Shown piece by piece: positions 56,679-64,000 of a stretch of 64,000 nucleotides of DNA (positions within the stretch are counted from its first letter, which is position 1; each line of letters opens with the position of its first letter). Source of the stretch: Phytobacter palmae. GTDB lineage: Bacteria; Pseudomonadota; Gammaproteobacteria; Enterobacterales; Enterobacteriaceae. The stretch is from the NCBI GenBank assembly GCA_900112785.1, contig FONB01000002.1, forward strand, positions 248,001 to 312,000, written 5' to 3'. Position numbers and translations under genes: made by a program. Below the pieces are notes generated by a model. The model was not told where the DNA came from. It searched no databases and worked only from the letters and a program-made list of their open reading frames with translations.

Positions 56679-59600
56679 GTGAATGACAATTTCTCGCACC
56701 AATTAAAAGTGAAAACCTCACTTTCTAAACTTTACCTCGCTCTGTTCTCTGCTCCGCTGATGTTATTAACACCCGATGACACCCGGGCTGCTGATGTGAT
56801 TTTTGACGGCGATACCCGGGTCACGCAGTCGTTAGTCTATACCGACGATATCTATGTTGGCCGTACGCAGGGCAGCAACTTACTGATCGATAACGGGAAA
56901 ATCACGGCTTACAACATCAATATCGGCAGGCTCTATAACGGGCAGATTTTTGAAAGCACGGTGACGGTCAGCGGGCCGGATGCTGAACTGAACGCCCTGA
57001 ACGATCAGTTTGTGCTGCACGGTAGTCTGGACCTCGGCCTCGGTACGCTACGGGTCGAAAATGGCGCACTGGCCAGCGCGAAAGAGATTGTGGTGGGCAC
57101 CACCCGGGGCTATGACAGTCACCTTATCGCCACTGGCGCAAACTCCCGCATTACCAGCAACTACCTGAGCGTCGGCACTACCGCAGCCTCGCGATCCACC
57201 GTTTCAATTGAGGATGGCGCACTCCTTACTACGAATCTCCAGGCACGCATAGGCGATGGCTATGATCCAGATGAGACCGACAAGCTGAATCCAAAAGCCA
57301 CGGTGACGGGTGAAAACTCCCGATGGAATGTCACCCAGTTACTGACGCTTAACGGCGATCTGGACGTACTCAACGGCGGCGAAGTTAATGTCGGCAACAT
57401 TGAGGTCGCTGGCGTTTCCGGTACGCGCAAAACCGCCGAGTTGTACGTCGCGGGCAGTAATTCCCGCTTCACCAGCGGTAGCAATATCCTCGTGGGCGAT
57501 TACGGTAACGGCGTCGTGTCGGCGGTGGATGGGGCTGTGATCTCCGCAGGCAGTAACGCGATCGTACTTGGCGATACCGGATCGGGTTCCAACCGCGGAG
57601 CGCTGGTCATCGGTAGCCGCGGCAATCTGGATACCGGTACCGGTCTTACCGAGCCAACGCTGGGCGAAGCCGGTGGCGCGGGCACCGTCGACGCGCAGAC
57701 ATCAATTGTTTTGCGCGGTGGGCTGTTCGGCAGCTACGTCTATTTTAATCACACCGATGATAATTATCTGTTCGCCAATACCATGAGTGGCGAAGGTGAT
57801 GTCATCAACAACTCAGGAAAGACGACGCTCAGCGGCGATCTGACCGGCCTTAAAGCGAACGTCCTCGCCCGTGGCGGTAAAATCATTATTGCCAGCGATA
57901 TCAACACACAGCCTGAAACCGATCTTTTTGATATCCAGACCCTGAGCGCGGAAAACGGTGGGACACTGATCCTTAACGCTACCGCCGGGAGCGACGTCAG
58001 TAACGGTCTCGGCTACAGCAGTGCCGCGTCTATCAAGGCTGGCGGCACCCTTGGCGGCAACGGCGCACTCGGGCAGACAGAAATCCTCTCCGGCGGCCAT
58101 ATTTCCCCCGGCGACGGTGATATCGGCACCCTGACGCTGAAACGCTACCTGAACTTTATCGGCGAGTCGTTCTATGACGTCGATATTTCCGGCGATGGTC
58201 GCAGCGATCTGCTGAACGTGGAGGGTAAAACCACCATCAGCAATCAGGCCACTGTACAGGTCACTGCCCTCGATCCGCAGACCAGCTATCAGAACGGCAA
58301 GGTCTACCGCATTCTCAACTCGGCAGGCGGCATCGACGGTCAGTTCGCCTCTGCGGTCTCTAAATCGGCCTTCCTGGACGTCGCGCTGAACTACAGCGCT
58401 AACGCTGTAGATTTGAGCATCGCGCAGAAAGAGAGTGGTGAGAATCCGGGCAATCCCGGCGGTGAAAATCCCGGGAATCCGGGCAACCCAGGCGGGGAGA
58501 ATCCCGGTAACCCGGGTGGCGAAAACCCTGGCAATCCGGGCAACCCTGGCGGTGAAAATCCCGGTAATCCAGGCGGGGAGAATCCCGGTAACCCGGGCGC
58601 GGGTAACCCCGGTACAGGCACGCCAGGTATCTTCCAGACAGTGGCGCTGACGAGCAACCAGTGGAATACCGCGGGCGCGCTCTCTACCCTCACACAAAGC
58701 GGCCCATCACTGGCGTTATATAATTCGCTGCTTATGTTAAGCGCACCGGAAGCGCGCGAAGCGTTCAACCAATTATCGGGCGAGGCTTACCCTTCCGTTC
58801 AGTCCACGCTTATCGCGAGCAGCAGCCAGGTGTTTAACGTGCTGAATCAGCGCATGACGGCTTCGTTCGATAATGACGCGCTGCCAATTCCACCGCTGGC
58901 TATGTCATTTGCTCAGTCTGCCCCTGTACAGAACAATGGCGTATGGGGCCAGACATTTGGTTCCTGGGTGAGAAGCGACGGTGACGCCAATACCGGTAAG
59001 CTGGACGGCAACACCGCGGGCTTCCTGCTGGGTGGCGATCGCAAACTGGACAGCCATAACGTCAGAGTGGGCGGTTTCTTCGGCTACAGCCGTGGAGATT
59101 ACGACGTCGACAGCCGTCGTTCCTCAATGGATATCGATAACTACCATCTCGGCCTGTATGCGGCGGCGCGTCAGGATGCATTCTCTCTGCGTGGCTCGCT
59201 GGGGTACACATGGCATAAGATTGATGCCAGACGTAAGGTTGATTTCAGCGGCTACTCGGATCGTCTGAGTGCGAATTACGACGCTAACTCGCTGTTGGCC
59301 TTCACCGAAGCAGGCTACCGTTTTGGTCAGCCAGAACAGAATATCGAACCATTCGTCAACCTGAGCTATGTCCGTCTGAATACAGATGACTTCAAAGAGA
59401 ATGGCGGTGCTGCCGCGCTGAGCGTGCGTAACGACACTGTTGATACGTTCTTCTCGACGCTTGGCGCGCGCGCGGTGACTGAACTACCGAAAAACGTCAG
59501 CCTTTATGGCTCGTTAGGCTGGCAACACGCCTACGGTGATAAAAAAGCCTCTTCGCGCATGGCATTTGCTGGCAGCGACGGCTTCACGAGCGAAGGTAAC

Positions 59601-59747
59601 CCGGTTGATGAGGATATGCTGGTGGGTGATGTGGGCGTCAGCTTTACGCTGCCGCACTCAGCGACACTGAATGTCGGTTACAAGGGACAAATCGGCTCAG
59701 ACACCCGTGTCAACGCAGTGAATGCCAACCTCCGCTGGTCATTCTAA
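56679..59747 (+). CDS. Autotransporter adhesin of the AIDA type (type V secretion)
   Basis: A 1022-residue autotransporter. An extended signal peptide ends near residue 38 (DTRAAD). The passenger is a beta-helix made of repeats such as NVGNIEVAG and GTLGGNGALGQTEI with no obvious protease motif. A Pro-Gly-Asn-rich linker (residues 588-650) joins it to the translocator. The beta-barrel domain starts near residue 750 (NNGVWGQTFGSWVRS) and ends with the outer-membrane signature NLRWSF. The start is GTG with GGAG upstream. A strong terminator follows. It is probably a surface adhesin or biofilm factor. Confidence 0.92.
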   Translation: MNDNFSHQLKVKTSLSKLYLALFSAPLMLLTPDDTRAADVIFDGDTRVTQSLVYTDDIYVGRTQGSNLLIDNGKITAYNINIGRLYNGQIFESTVTVSGPDAELNALNDQFVLHGSLDLGLGTLRVENGALASAKEIVVGTTRGYDSHLIATGANSRITSNYLSVGTTAASRSTVSIEDGALLTTNLQARIGDGYDPDETDKLNPKATVTGENSRWNVTQLLTLNGDLDVLNGGEVNVGNIEVAGVSGTRKTAELYVAGSNSRFTSGSNILVGDYGNGVVSAVDGAVISAGSNAIVLGDTGSGSNRGALVIGSRGNLDTGTGLTEPTLGEAGGAGTVDAQTSIVLRGGLFGSYVYFNHTDDNYLFANTMSGEGDVINNSGKTTLSGDLTGLKANVLARGGKIIIASDINTQPETDLFDIQTLSAENGGTLILNATAGSDVSNGLGYSSAASIKAGGTLGGNGALGQTEILSGGHISPGDGDIGTLTLKRYLNFIGESFYDVDISGDGRSDLLNVEGKTTISNQATVQVTALDPQTSYQNGKVYRILNSAGGIDGQFASAVSKSAFLDVALNYSANAVDLSIAQKESGENPGNPGGENPGNPGNPGGENPGNPGGENPGNPGNPGGENPGNPGGENPGNPGAGNPGTGTPGIFQTVALTSNQWNTAGALSTLTQSGPSLALYNSLLMLSAPEAREAFNQLSGEAYPSVQSTLIASSSQVFNVLNQRMTASFDNDALPIPPLAMSFAQSAPVQNNGVWGQTFGSWVRSDGDANTGKLDGNTAGFLLGGDRKLDSHNVRVGGFFGYSRGDYDVDSRRSSMDIDNYHLGLYAAARQDAFSLRGSLGYTWHKIDARRKVDFSGYSDRLSANYDANSLLAFTEAGYRFGQPEQNIEPFVNLSYVRLNTDDFKENGGAAALSVRNDTVDTFFSTLGARAVTELPKNVSLYGSLGWQHAYGDKKASSRMAFAGSDGFTSEGNPVDEDMLVGDVGVSFTLPHSATLNVGYKGQIGSDTRVNAVNANLRWSF
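58438..58626 (+). repeat. Pro-Gly-Asn repeat linker in the autotransporter
   Basis: Units of N-P-G-N-P-G-G-E and close variants repeat about nine times and encode a flexible, collagen-like linker between passenger and beta-domain. The repeats are imperfect at the DNA level, so copy changes could occur. Confidence 0.9.
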
Positions 59748-59767
59748 GTTGCATCGTCCTTTCCCAG

Positions 59768-59793
59768 GCCGCCCCGTAACGGGCGGCTTTTTT
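59768..59793 (+). terminator. Terminator of the autotransporter gene
   Basis: A perfect 7-bp stem (GCCGCCC/GGGCGGC) with a 6-base loop is followed by six T residues, 21 bases after the stop. Confidence 0.92.
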
Positions 59794-59994
59794 GTTAGCC
59801 GGGGAGTTACTCGCCAATAATCGCACTGCGGAAAGGAAACAGGTAAATGGCATAACTCGCGCCCGAGAAACTTATAATTCTGGCAACCGGCCTCCGTTTT
59901 ATTGTTCCATAACCGGGCTATCTGGTATCACCCTTGTTCCATACATAAATCATATAATCAAATTAATACAGTAAGTTAGTAAATAAAAATACAC

Positions 59995-60081
59995 ATGGAA
60001 CACCTTGAACAAACAGAACCGCCTGTTAACCCTGTGCGTGAAGGTGTAAAAGTCAGAGATACGGGATTTCCTTATCTTTGA
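59995..60081 (+). CDS. Possible 28-residue peptide upstream of a small gene
   Basis: A short frame MEHLEQTEPPVNP... with a normal-looking, proline- and charge-rich sequence ends just before the AGGTGG ribosome site of the next gene. It could be a leader peptide or a remnant. Support is weak. Confidence 0.25.
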   Translation: MEHLEQTEPPVNPVREGVKVRDTGFPYL

Positions 60082-60090
60082 GGTGGTTTT

Positions 60091-60294
60091 ATGCGAGCGA
60101 CAGAACAGAGTAAAGAGGAGATGGCGAAAGCTATCGGCTACATAGTGATGGAGTTAGAAAATACAGGTTGCACTATCACAGCAGAAGCCATTCATACACG
60201 GCTGGAGTTACGTAAGGAGTGCGGGAAGGCGTTTGCAGAAACGACAGCAAACAAACCATACCAAATCAGGTTTAACGAGTCGTTGTGCGGATAA
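60091..60294 (+). CDS. Small hypothetical protein, 67 residues
   Basis: A hydrophilic helical protein of unknown function. The AGGTGG ribosome site is well placed. The segment AIGYIVMELENTGCTITAEAIHTRLE has the length and pattern of the helix pair in small connector or excisionase-like proteins, but I cannot name a family. It lies just outside the left attachment-site repeat of the decayed element. Confidence 0.5.
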   Translation: MRATEQSKEEMAKAIGYIVMELENTGCTITAEAIHTRLELRKECGKAFAETTANKPYQIRFNESLCG

Positions 60295-60520
60295 AAGATA
60301 TTAGCGCCCTACAGGTTTCGATAAAGAAAAATAACTAATGATTTTTGTTTAAAAATCATTAGTTATAGATACCCCGTATGTACCCCAATAATAAAACTTA
60401 ATAACTCAGGTATCATTTGATACCCAAAATTAAGTACATTTATGCACAGAAAATGAGATGTTCCAGCCATTCCGATTATCCTAACGAACATAACCCACTG
60501 AAATGTAATGTTTTAAAGAA
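60295..60520. other. Left border of a decayed element; noncoding
   Basis: A+T-rich sequence with the attachment-site copy at its start and a palindromic stretch near 60335 (CTAATGATTTTTG/CAAAAATCATTAG-type). No gene is seen. Confidence 0.5.
60305..60321. repeat. Left attachment-site remnant (attL-like), copy of tRNA-Arg 3' end
   Basis: CGCCCTACAGGTTTCGA matches CGCCCTACAGGGTTCGA within the tRNA-Arg gene (63782-63798) in 16 of 17 bases and in the same orientation. Such a direct repeat of a tRNA 3' end marks the far edge of a tRNA-integrated element. The base before it is G here but A in the tRNA copy. Confidence 0.7.
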
Positions 60521-60678
60521 ATGGAACTAATGATGAGGTAACCACATGTTCCATGATGGCCTTTTAGAACAAGAAGGAACGTTTCCGAAGCTGGTTAAAA
60601 TTAGTTGGTTGTATAAATCAGGTATTGGAAGACATTGATGAGTGGATAAATAAGAAAATTGAAAACTCCAAAATTTGA
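60521..60678 (+). pseudogene. AlpA-family excisionase relic
   Basis: Three frame-shifted pieces read in order: M-E-L-M-M-R, then QEGTFPKLVKISW from the frame starting at 60546, then VLEDIDEWINKKIEN to a stop at 60678. They match the AlpA order of winged-helix entry, G-x-F-P-K-P-V and the W/L-E-x-D-I-x-x-W-I end. At least two frameshifts and a stop disrupt the gene. AlpA-type proteins control excision of integrative elements. Confidence 0.7.
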
Positions 60679-61017
60679 TACCGGACTAAGACATTTAGCA
60701 ACCTTGCCCTAATCCATACTTTCAAACTAATTACTTAAACGGGCAGCTATCCTACTCTACCTGTTTAACAAAACCACACCTTCTGAAACCATAACTACCA
60801 CCTAAATATATACACAGGCGGCACAGACAGTCCATAAAAAAGTGCGTATATCTTATCTATTCCTTTTGAACAATGTAACATTTCACGATATTTTTTGTGA
60901 GATTCTTCCCTAATGATATATTCATCTTTTGAATTACATAAAGAAGGAAATTTTTATGACGCATAAAGGGACAGGAGAATGTAAATTGGTAATCGACAAA
61001 GCTACGGTTCTCGGATA
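60679..61017. other. A+T-rich noncoding stretch in the decayed element
   Basis: No credible gene. A 20-codon frame starting at 60957 (MTHKGTGECK...) ends at a stop at 61017 and looks like a fragment only. Confidence 0.4.
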
Positions 61018-61200
61018 ATGCAGATTCATTCCACAATAGGGGATTGTGGCAATAACAAGCCAGAGGAGGTATTGTGGTTTCGGGAAATGCTCAGTAAGAC
61101 CTGTTACCAGGAACTAACCGGGAGAGACGTTAAGGGTACCGGAAAATGTAGTAGGGATATGACGGCATTCGTTGGTCTCTATGAAACCTGCGGGGAATAG
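61018..61200 (+). pseudogene. Peptidoglycan-binding-like domain remnant
   Basis: Sixty residues with the pattern IGDCGNNKPEEVLWFREML...GKCSRDMTAFVGLYE. This is similar to peptidoglycan-binding domains at the N-terminus of secreted amidases and lysozymes (G-G-x-N-x-P-x-D-V...M-L...G-x-C/G...A-I-x-x-F-Q). It has no catalytic part and no good ribosome site, so a truncated effector gene is the likely reading. Confidence 0.4.
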
Positions 61201-61289
61201 AGGGCAGAACGACGCTAATAAGCTTCATTCTGGAATGATTCTTCACTTATGAATTACGAGTCTACAAGGTATATAATCAGGTATTTACA

Positions 61290-61702
61290 ATGAAAAAAAT
61301 AGTGCTACCGATTATTTTTATGGCTTTAGCTCCCTCATCTTACAGTACTGAGAAATCAGATATTTTCGCTGGACCAGAAACTGATAATTAGTGGCGTAGT
61401 AATGCTGACCGAGGAAAAGCTTCTAAATGCTTACACGCCCTTTGCAATAAAAACATGGGCGAATTAATTACCAAAACAGTGAGTCAAATAAAAGAAAGCA
61501 ATACTGGTCCCGTTTATAAAAGTAGGTTCCTCAACTGACCATTGGCGATGTCTTAAGTAAGTTTTTCCTCGATTCGCAAAATTCGTGGAAAGGGTATCGT
61601 AAGACCTTCAGTTTAGGCGTTGGGTCGCAAATCAGGGAAGAAACCTATGATTACTGGCCTTATATTTATCAGTGTCAAATCAATCTGAATAAAAGGCGTT
61701 AG
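61290..61702 (+). pseudogene. Broken gene for a small secreted protein
   Basis: A signal peptide MKKIVLPIIFMALAPSSYS is followed by 14 residues and a TAG. The frame then continues for about 50 codons (WRSNADRGKASKC...) to a stop, and a shifted frame gives SWKGYRKTFSLGVGSQ...QCQINLNKRR. A nonsense change and a frameshift thus split one gene. The C-terminal W-x-x-Y-R pattern slightly recalls LprI/DUF1311 lysozyme inhibitors, which would suit an immunity role; this is weak. Confidence 0.55.
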
Positions 61703-61741
61703 ATTGGTGCGCCTCCGTTCGACGCGTCCAGTGTGGCTTAA

Positions 61742-61950
61742 CTGCTTCACGGCATCGAGTCGGTCGGATAGCGCCACCGGCTCGAATCTACCCGGCGCAC
61801 GCTGGAAAGTATGATTGCTGATGGGCTGCTGGAGCGAGTAATAGTGTACTAAAAGCGTCAGGTAAGGCGCGGCGGTGAACCAGTGCCACGGTGGTGCGCT
61901 ACGCTCTACCTGGCAAATGCGTGCGGATAAATACCGACGCCGACCAGGAA
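61742..61950 (+). pseudogene. Remnant of a phage-type winged-helix regulator
   Basis: One frame reads LLHGIESVG-stop-RHRLESTRRTLESMIADGLLERVIVY-stop-KRQVRRGGEPVPRWC (listed in pieces). The helix pattern S-T-R-R-T-x-E-S-M-x-A-D-G-L-L-E-R is a winged-helix recognition region. Two stops and a short length mark it as dead. G+C is higher than in its surroundings. Confidence 0.4.
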
Positions 61951-62047
61951 TAATCTCAATCAGACATTATCCCCCTCATTCCCCTCTTGCGTGGAATCTG
62001 GCATTTAAAAGAATATAGACGCACTAATCCACTGAGGAATAAAGGAA

Positions 62048-62452
62048 ATGGCTTACATAGCAGCAACGCCACGGGCTTACATCGGGCAATCTGTTGGCAG
62101 CGGCCAGTGTGTGGCATTAACTCAAAAGGCAGCCAATATGCCCCGAACGGCAGCATGGAGACGCGGCGTACTGGTTAAAGGAAATACATCAATTGCCCCC
62201 GGCACTGTAATAGCAACCTTTGACGCAGATGGTCGATACGGGAACCATACCGATGGCAGATCTCATGCGGCTATTTATCTGGGACAGGATTCTACAGGCA
62301 TTAAAGTACTCGATCAGTGGATGACATCTTTTACTGACCCGATAACAGGTACTAAATCGCGTAGACCTCACTATGTTAGTGAGAGGATAATCTATTTTAC
62401 ACCAAAGCCACGCCCTGAAAATGTAGGGGGGAATTATTATGTTGTGGAGTAA
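62048..62452 (+). CDS. BPSL0067-family amidase-like effector
   Basis: A 134-residue protein with the family features in order: YIGQSVGSGQCVALTQ with the catalytic Cys near residue 21, WRRGVLVKGN, GTVIATFDADGRYGNH, SHAAIYLGQ with the catalytic His near 73, and VLDQWMTSF. This is an NlpC/P60-like (papain-like) fold seen in peptidoglycan amidase effectors of type VI secretion. It has no signal peptide. AAAGGA lies before the ATG. The next gene overlaps by 14 bases and encodes a probable immunity protein. No secretion system genes are in the window. Confidence 0.75.
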   Translation: MAYIAATPRAYIGQSVGSGQCVALTQKAANMPRTAAWRRGVLVKGNTSIAPGTVIATFDADGRYGNHTDGRSHAAIYLGQDSTGIKVLDQWMTSFTDPITGTKSRRPHYVSERIIYFTPKPRPENVGGNYYVVE

Positions 62453-62810
62453 CAAGACAGTAATTTTAAGTTCTGTTTTATTTTTTTATCATGGGTTTAC
62501 GTATGCTGAAAAAATCGAATGCCCTCAGTCTTTGACAGAAAATAACAAGAAATATTCACTTTATAATCTTGATGTGTTTGAGGGCCCGCCTAACGAAATG
62601 GGATCTTTAATGCCTGATTCCGATGATTCTGCCGTATGGACATTAAGTGATTCTCAGGCTGCGGCTAAAGCTCGTAATACTTCTATGTTTCTCGTTTGTC
62701 AGTTTAAAGGGACAAATAAGACGGTTACTTTAAAAATCCCGGCCAGCGCAAAAAAATGCTCAGCATGGTTCGAGGGCAGCGCTGAACACACACACATAGT
62801 TTGCGAATAA
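62439..62810 (+). CDS. STY0301-family periplasmic protein, probable immunity protein
   Basis: A 123-residue protein with a signal peptide (cleaved near FTYA, residue 23) and a mature part of about 100 residues with four cysteines. The pattern ECPQSL, then DVFEGPPNEMGSLMPD, WTLS and FLVCQFKG with PASAKKC follows the STY0301 family, found beside BPSL0067-like genes. The periplasmic location and 14-base overlap fit an immunity protein for the upstream amidase. Confidence 0.72.
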   Translation: MLWSNKTVILSSVLFFYHGFTYAEKIECPQSLTENNKKYSLYNLDVFEGPPNEMGSLMPDSDDSAVWTLSDSQAAAKARNTSMFLVCQFKGTNKTVTLKIPASAKKCSAWFEGSAEHTHIVCE

Positions 62811-63112
62811 GCCCATCTGATTGCCAGATATCGCTGCTGCTGGTGGTTCTGGCAATTACATCCGCACAGAATCGAGAAACGCACAAATTACGGTTCTTCC
62901 CGTACCAATACCGCATGAGGCAGATACAGGGCTACAATGGTTAGCTCTGCGACCTACAAAACTTCCGTAGCTATCCCCCTCTTAAAGAGGGTTTATTTCA
63001 GGTTCCCTACTCTCGGTGGGTAAGCCGTCCGACTCGCTCAGAGATAGCCGGTTAACCGGGTAACTTTAGGTTACTACCATCCCGTAAGCCGGTTCTGGAT
63101 TACGGTTTTTAC

Positions 63113-63295
63113 TCTGCAAATTTGCAACATCATGATTTTCTTCATGACGCAAATTAGCGTTACTGGCATCGTCCAGATTTGGACTTTATTGGTTTTGTTC
63201 GTAAAGCAGATCTGCGCCACGAAAATTGTTATCCACCAAATCTGGATATTGTTGATTTCCGTCATGCTAAAAAACCTGCATCATCTAAATGGTGA
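63113..63295 (+). pseudogene. Pentapeptide-repeat-like gene relic
   Basis: One frame reads SANLQHHDFLHDAN-stop-RYWHRPDLDF, then VRKADLRHENCYPPNLDIVDFRH (given in parts) to a TGA. The A-N/D-L-x-x units are those of pentapeptide repeats. An internal TAG and the lack of a start show decay. The other two frames give unlikely, Ile/Gln/Trp-rich translations. Confidence 0.4.
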
Positions 63296-63457
63296 CGAAG
63301 ATAGTTGTCTCAACCTCTATACCACGTGTTGAGGGTAGTATTGAGCAGGAAGGGAGGCCTACGTGGTATCGTATAAGCTGGGACTCAGGCGACTATAAAT
63401 CGCCTCCTGAGCACAAGCTACGGTGAGCGAGGGTGATGACATCAGAAAGGAAAAACA

Positions 63458-63779
63458 ATGTCACTCTTTCGCAGAGGTGAAACAGGATACGCATCGTGCT
63501 CCTGCCTGGCGGAAAGCGAATTAATGAAAGTCCTGGCACTGCCGACAAGCGGCTCGCTACTGAACGACATGACAAGCGCGAAGCTGAATTGTGGAGAGTA
63601 GACCGCCTGGGCGATTTCCCGGATGTAACGTTTGATGATGTCTGTATGCGCTGGCTGGAAGAAAAGGCCGAGAAGAAGTCGCTCAATAACGCCTGAAGTC
63701 TCCGGAGCCATTGAAACAGGTTATTAAGTTCGCGCTGGCAACCGGGCTATGGTGGTCGAACATCATCAATCTGGAATGG
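63458..63779 (+). pseudogene. Site-specific (tyrosine) integrase relic next to the tRNA gene
   Basis: The N-terminus [13 protein letters not shown] matches phage-type integrases. A shift leads into [20 protein letters not shown], then [21 protein letters not shown], ended by a stop. After a large internal deletion [26 protein letters not shown] (two parts) corresponds to the start of the catalytic domain; the active Arg expected in T-G-L-R-R-S is Trp. The frame then runs into the tRNA at the CCA complement. The gene is dead. Confidence 0.8.
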
Positions 63780-63853
63780 TACGCCCTACAGGGTTCGAAC
63801 CTGTGACCTACGGCTTAGAAGGCCGTTGCTCTATCCAGCTGAGCTAAGGGCGC
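63777..63853 (-). tRNA. argU: tRNA-Arg (anticodon TCT)
   Basis: A 77-base cloverleaf on the minus strand: acceptor GCGCCCT/AGGGCGT, D-arm GCTC...GAGC, anticodon stem ACGGC/GCCGT with loop CTTCTAA (TCT), T-arm ACAGG-TTCGAAC-CCTGT, discriminator A and encoded CCA. It corresponds to argU, a common integration site. The first acceptor pair is G1-U72, instead of the usual G-C, and the discriminator is A rather than G. Confidence 0.93.
63782..63798. repeat. Right attachment-site copy inside tRNA-Arg
   Basis: CGCCCTACAGGGTTCGA in the 3' half of the tRNA gene pairs with the left copy at 60305. Together they bound about 3.5 kb. Confidence 0.7.
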
Positions 63854-64000
63854 ATTGATATCCCTTACGGGAGAGTTGCGGATCGGGATTATACGGTCAA
63901 CACCTGTCGAGTCAATGGCTTTGCGGTCAGATGCTCGCGAAGTGAGCACCATCCCCCACTTTCTTCACCCTGCCTTTACGCACGAAACATAAACGGTAAC

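Noticed and set aside
58438..58626. CRISPR-like appearance of the repeats in the autotransporter
   Set aside because: The repeats are in frame, imperfect, and encode a Pro-Gly-Asn linker. There are no unique spacers and no cas genes.

Overview
The window reads as chromosome of an enterobacterium, probably of the Enterobacter/Kosakonia type; the genus is inferred from gene content (an arn operon, many chemoreceptors, a chromosomal citrate lyase locus, a tRNA-Arg(TCT) integration site) and was not tested. Gene density is high and most genes recognisably belong to known enteric families. Two stretches look different: the A+T-rich gene at 19.3-20.6 kb and the decayed, A+T-rich interval at 59.9-63.8 kb.

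Layout. 0-3.1 kb: the end of the arn operon (arnD partial, arnT, arnE, arnF), which puts 4-amino-4-deoxy-L-arabinose on lipid A. 3.1-7.4 kb: a small DMT-type permease and an iron(III) ABC importer (sfu/fbp type) with a Fur-box-like site upstream. 7.6-10 kb: small genes, including a cluster of two-component connector-like proteins of the YcgZ/YmgA/AriR type. 10.1-12.5 kb: a membrane-bound CadC-like regulator with a FidL-like partner, and a soluble winged-helix relative. 12.5-16.2 kb: a chemoreceptor and a CSS-EAL phosphodiesterase. 16.2-18.7 kb: a LysE exporter, a PhnD-like protein and a fatty acid desaturase. 19.3-22.4 kb: a three-gene cassette of unknown function with one YaaW-like member. 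22.6-29.3 kb: LysR regulators, a serine hydrolase, two MFS transporters and a quinone oxidoreductase. 29.6-31.1 kb: a second chemoreceptor.

31.2-45.8 kb is the most coherent metabolic block: a LysR regulator, a PrpF-type isomerase, an MFS transporter, a FAH-family enzyme, a complete citrate lyase set (citC, D, E, F, X, G), an alpha/beta hydrolase, a second-copy-type aconitase B and a DASS anion transporter. Read together they suggest uptake of an aconitate-like tricarboxylate, isomerisation to cis-aconitate, hydration to citrate, cleavage to acetate plus oxaloacetate, and perhaps decarboxylation to pyruvate. That chain is inferred.

46.3-50.4 kb is a Gram-negative dlt operon in the order dltD-dltX-dltB-dltA-dltC. 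It includes a 40-residue DltX that ends in the F-x-Y-x-x-F signature. The window therefore holds two separate charge-modification systems for the cell surface, arn and dlt. 50.7-55.9 kb: a Cache chemoreceptor with a sigma-28-like promoter, a lysozyme-fold protein with a small membrane partner, and a hybrid sensor kinase with a LuxR-type response regulator. 56.1-59.8 kb: a small lipoprotein and a 1022-residue autotransporter adhesin.

60.3-63.8 kb is a decayed element of about 3.5 kb. A near-perfect 17-bp repeat of the tRNA-Arg 3' end lies at its left edge, and the tRNA gene with a broken integrase lies at its right edge. Inside are an AlpA-type excisionase relic, an intact peptidoglycan-amidase-like effector with a probable immunity gene (BPSL0067/STY0301 types), and remnants of further effector, immunity, regulatory and pentapeptide-repeat genes.
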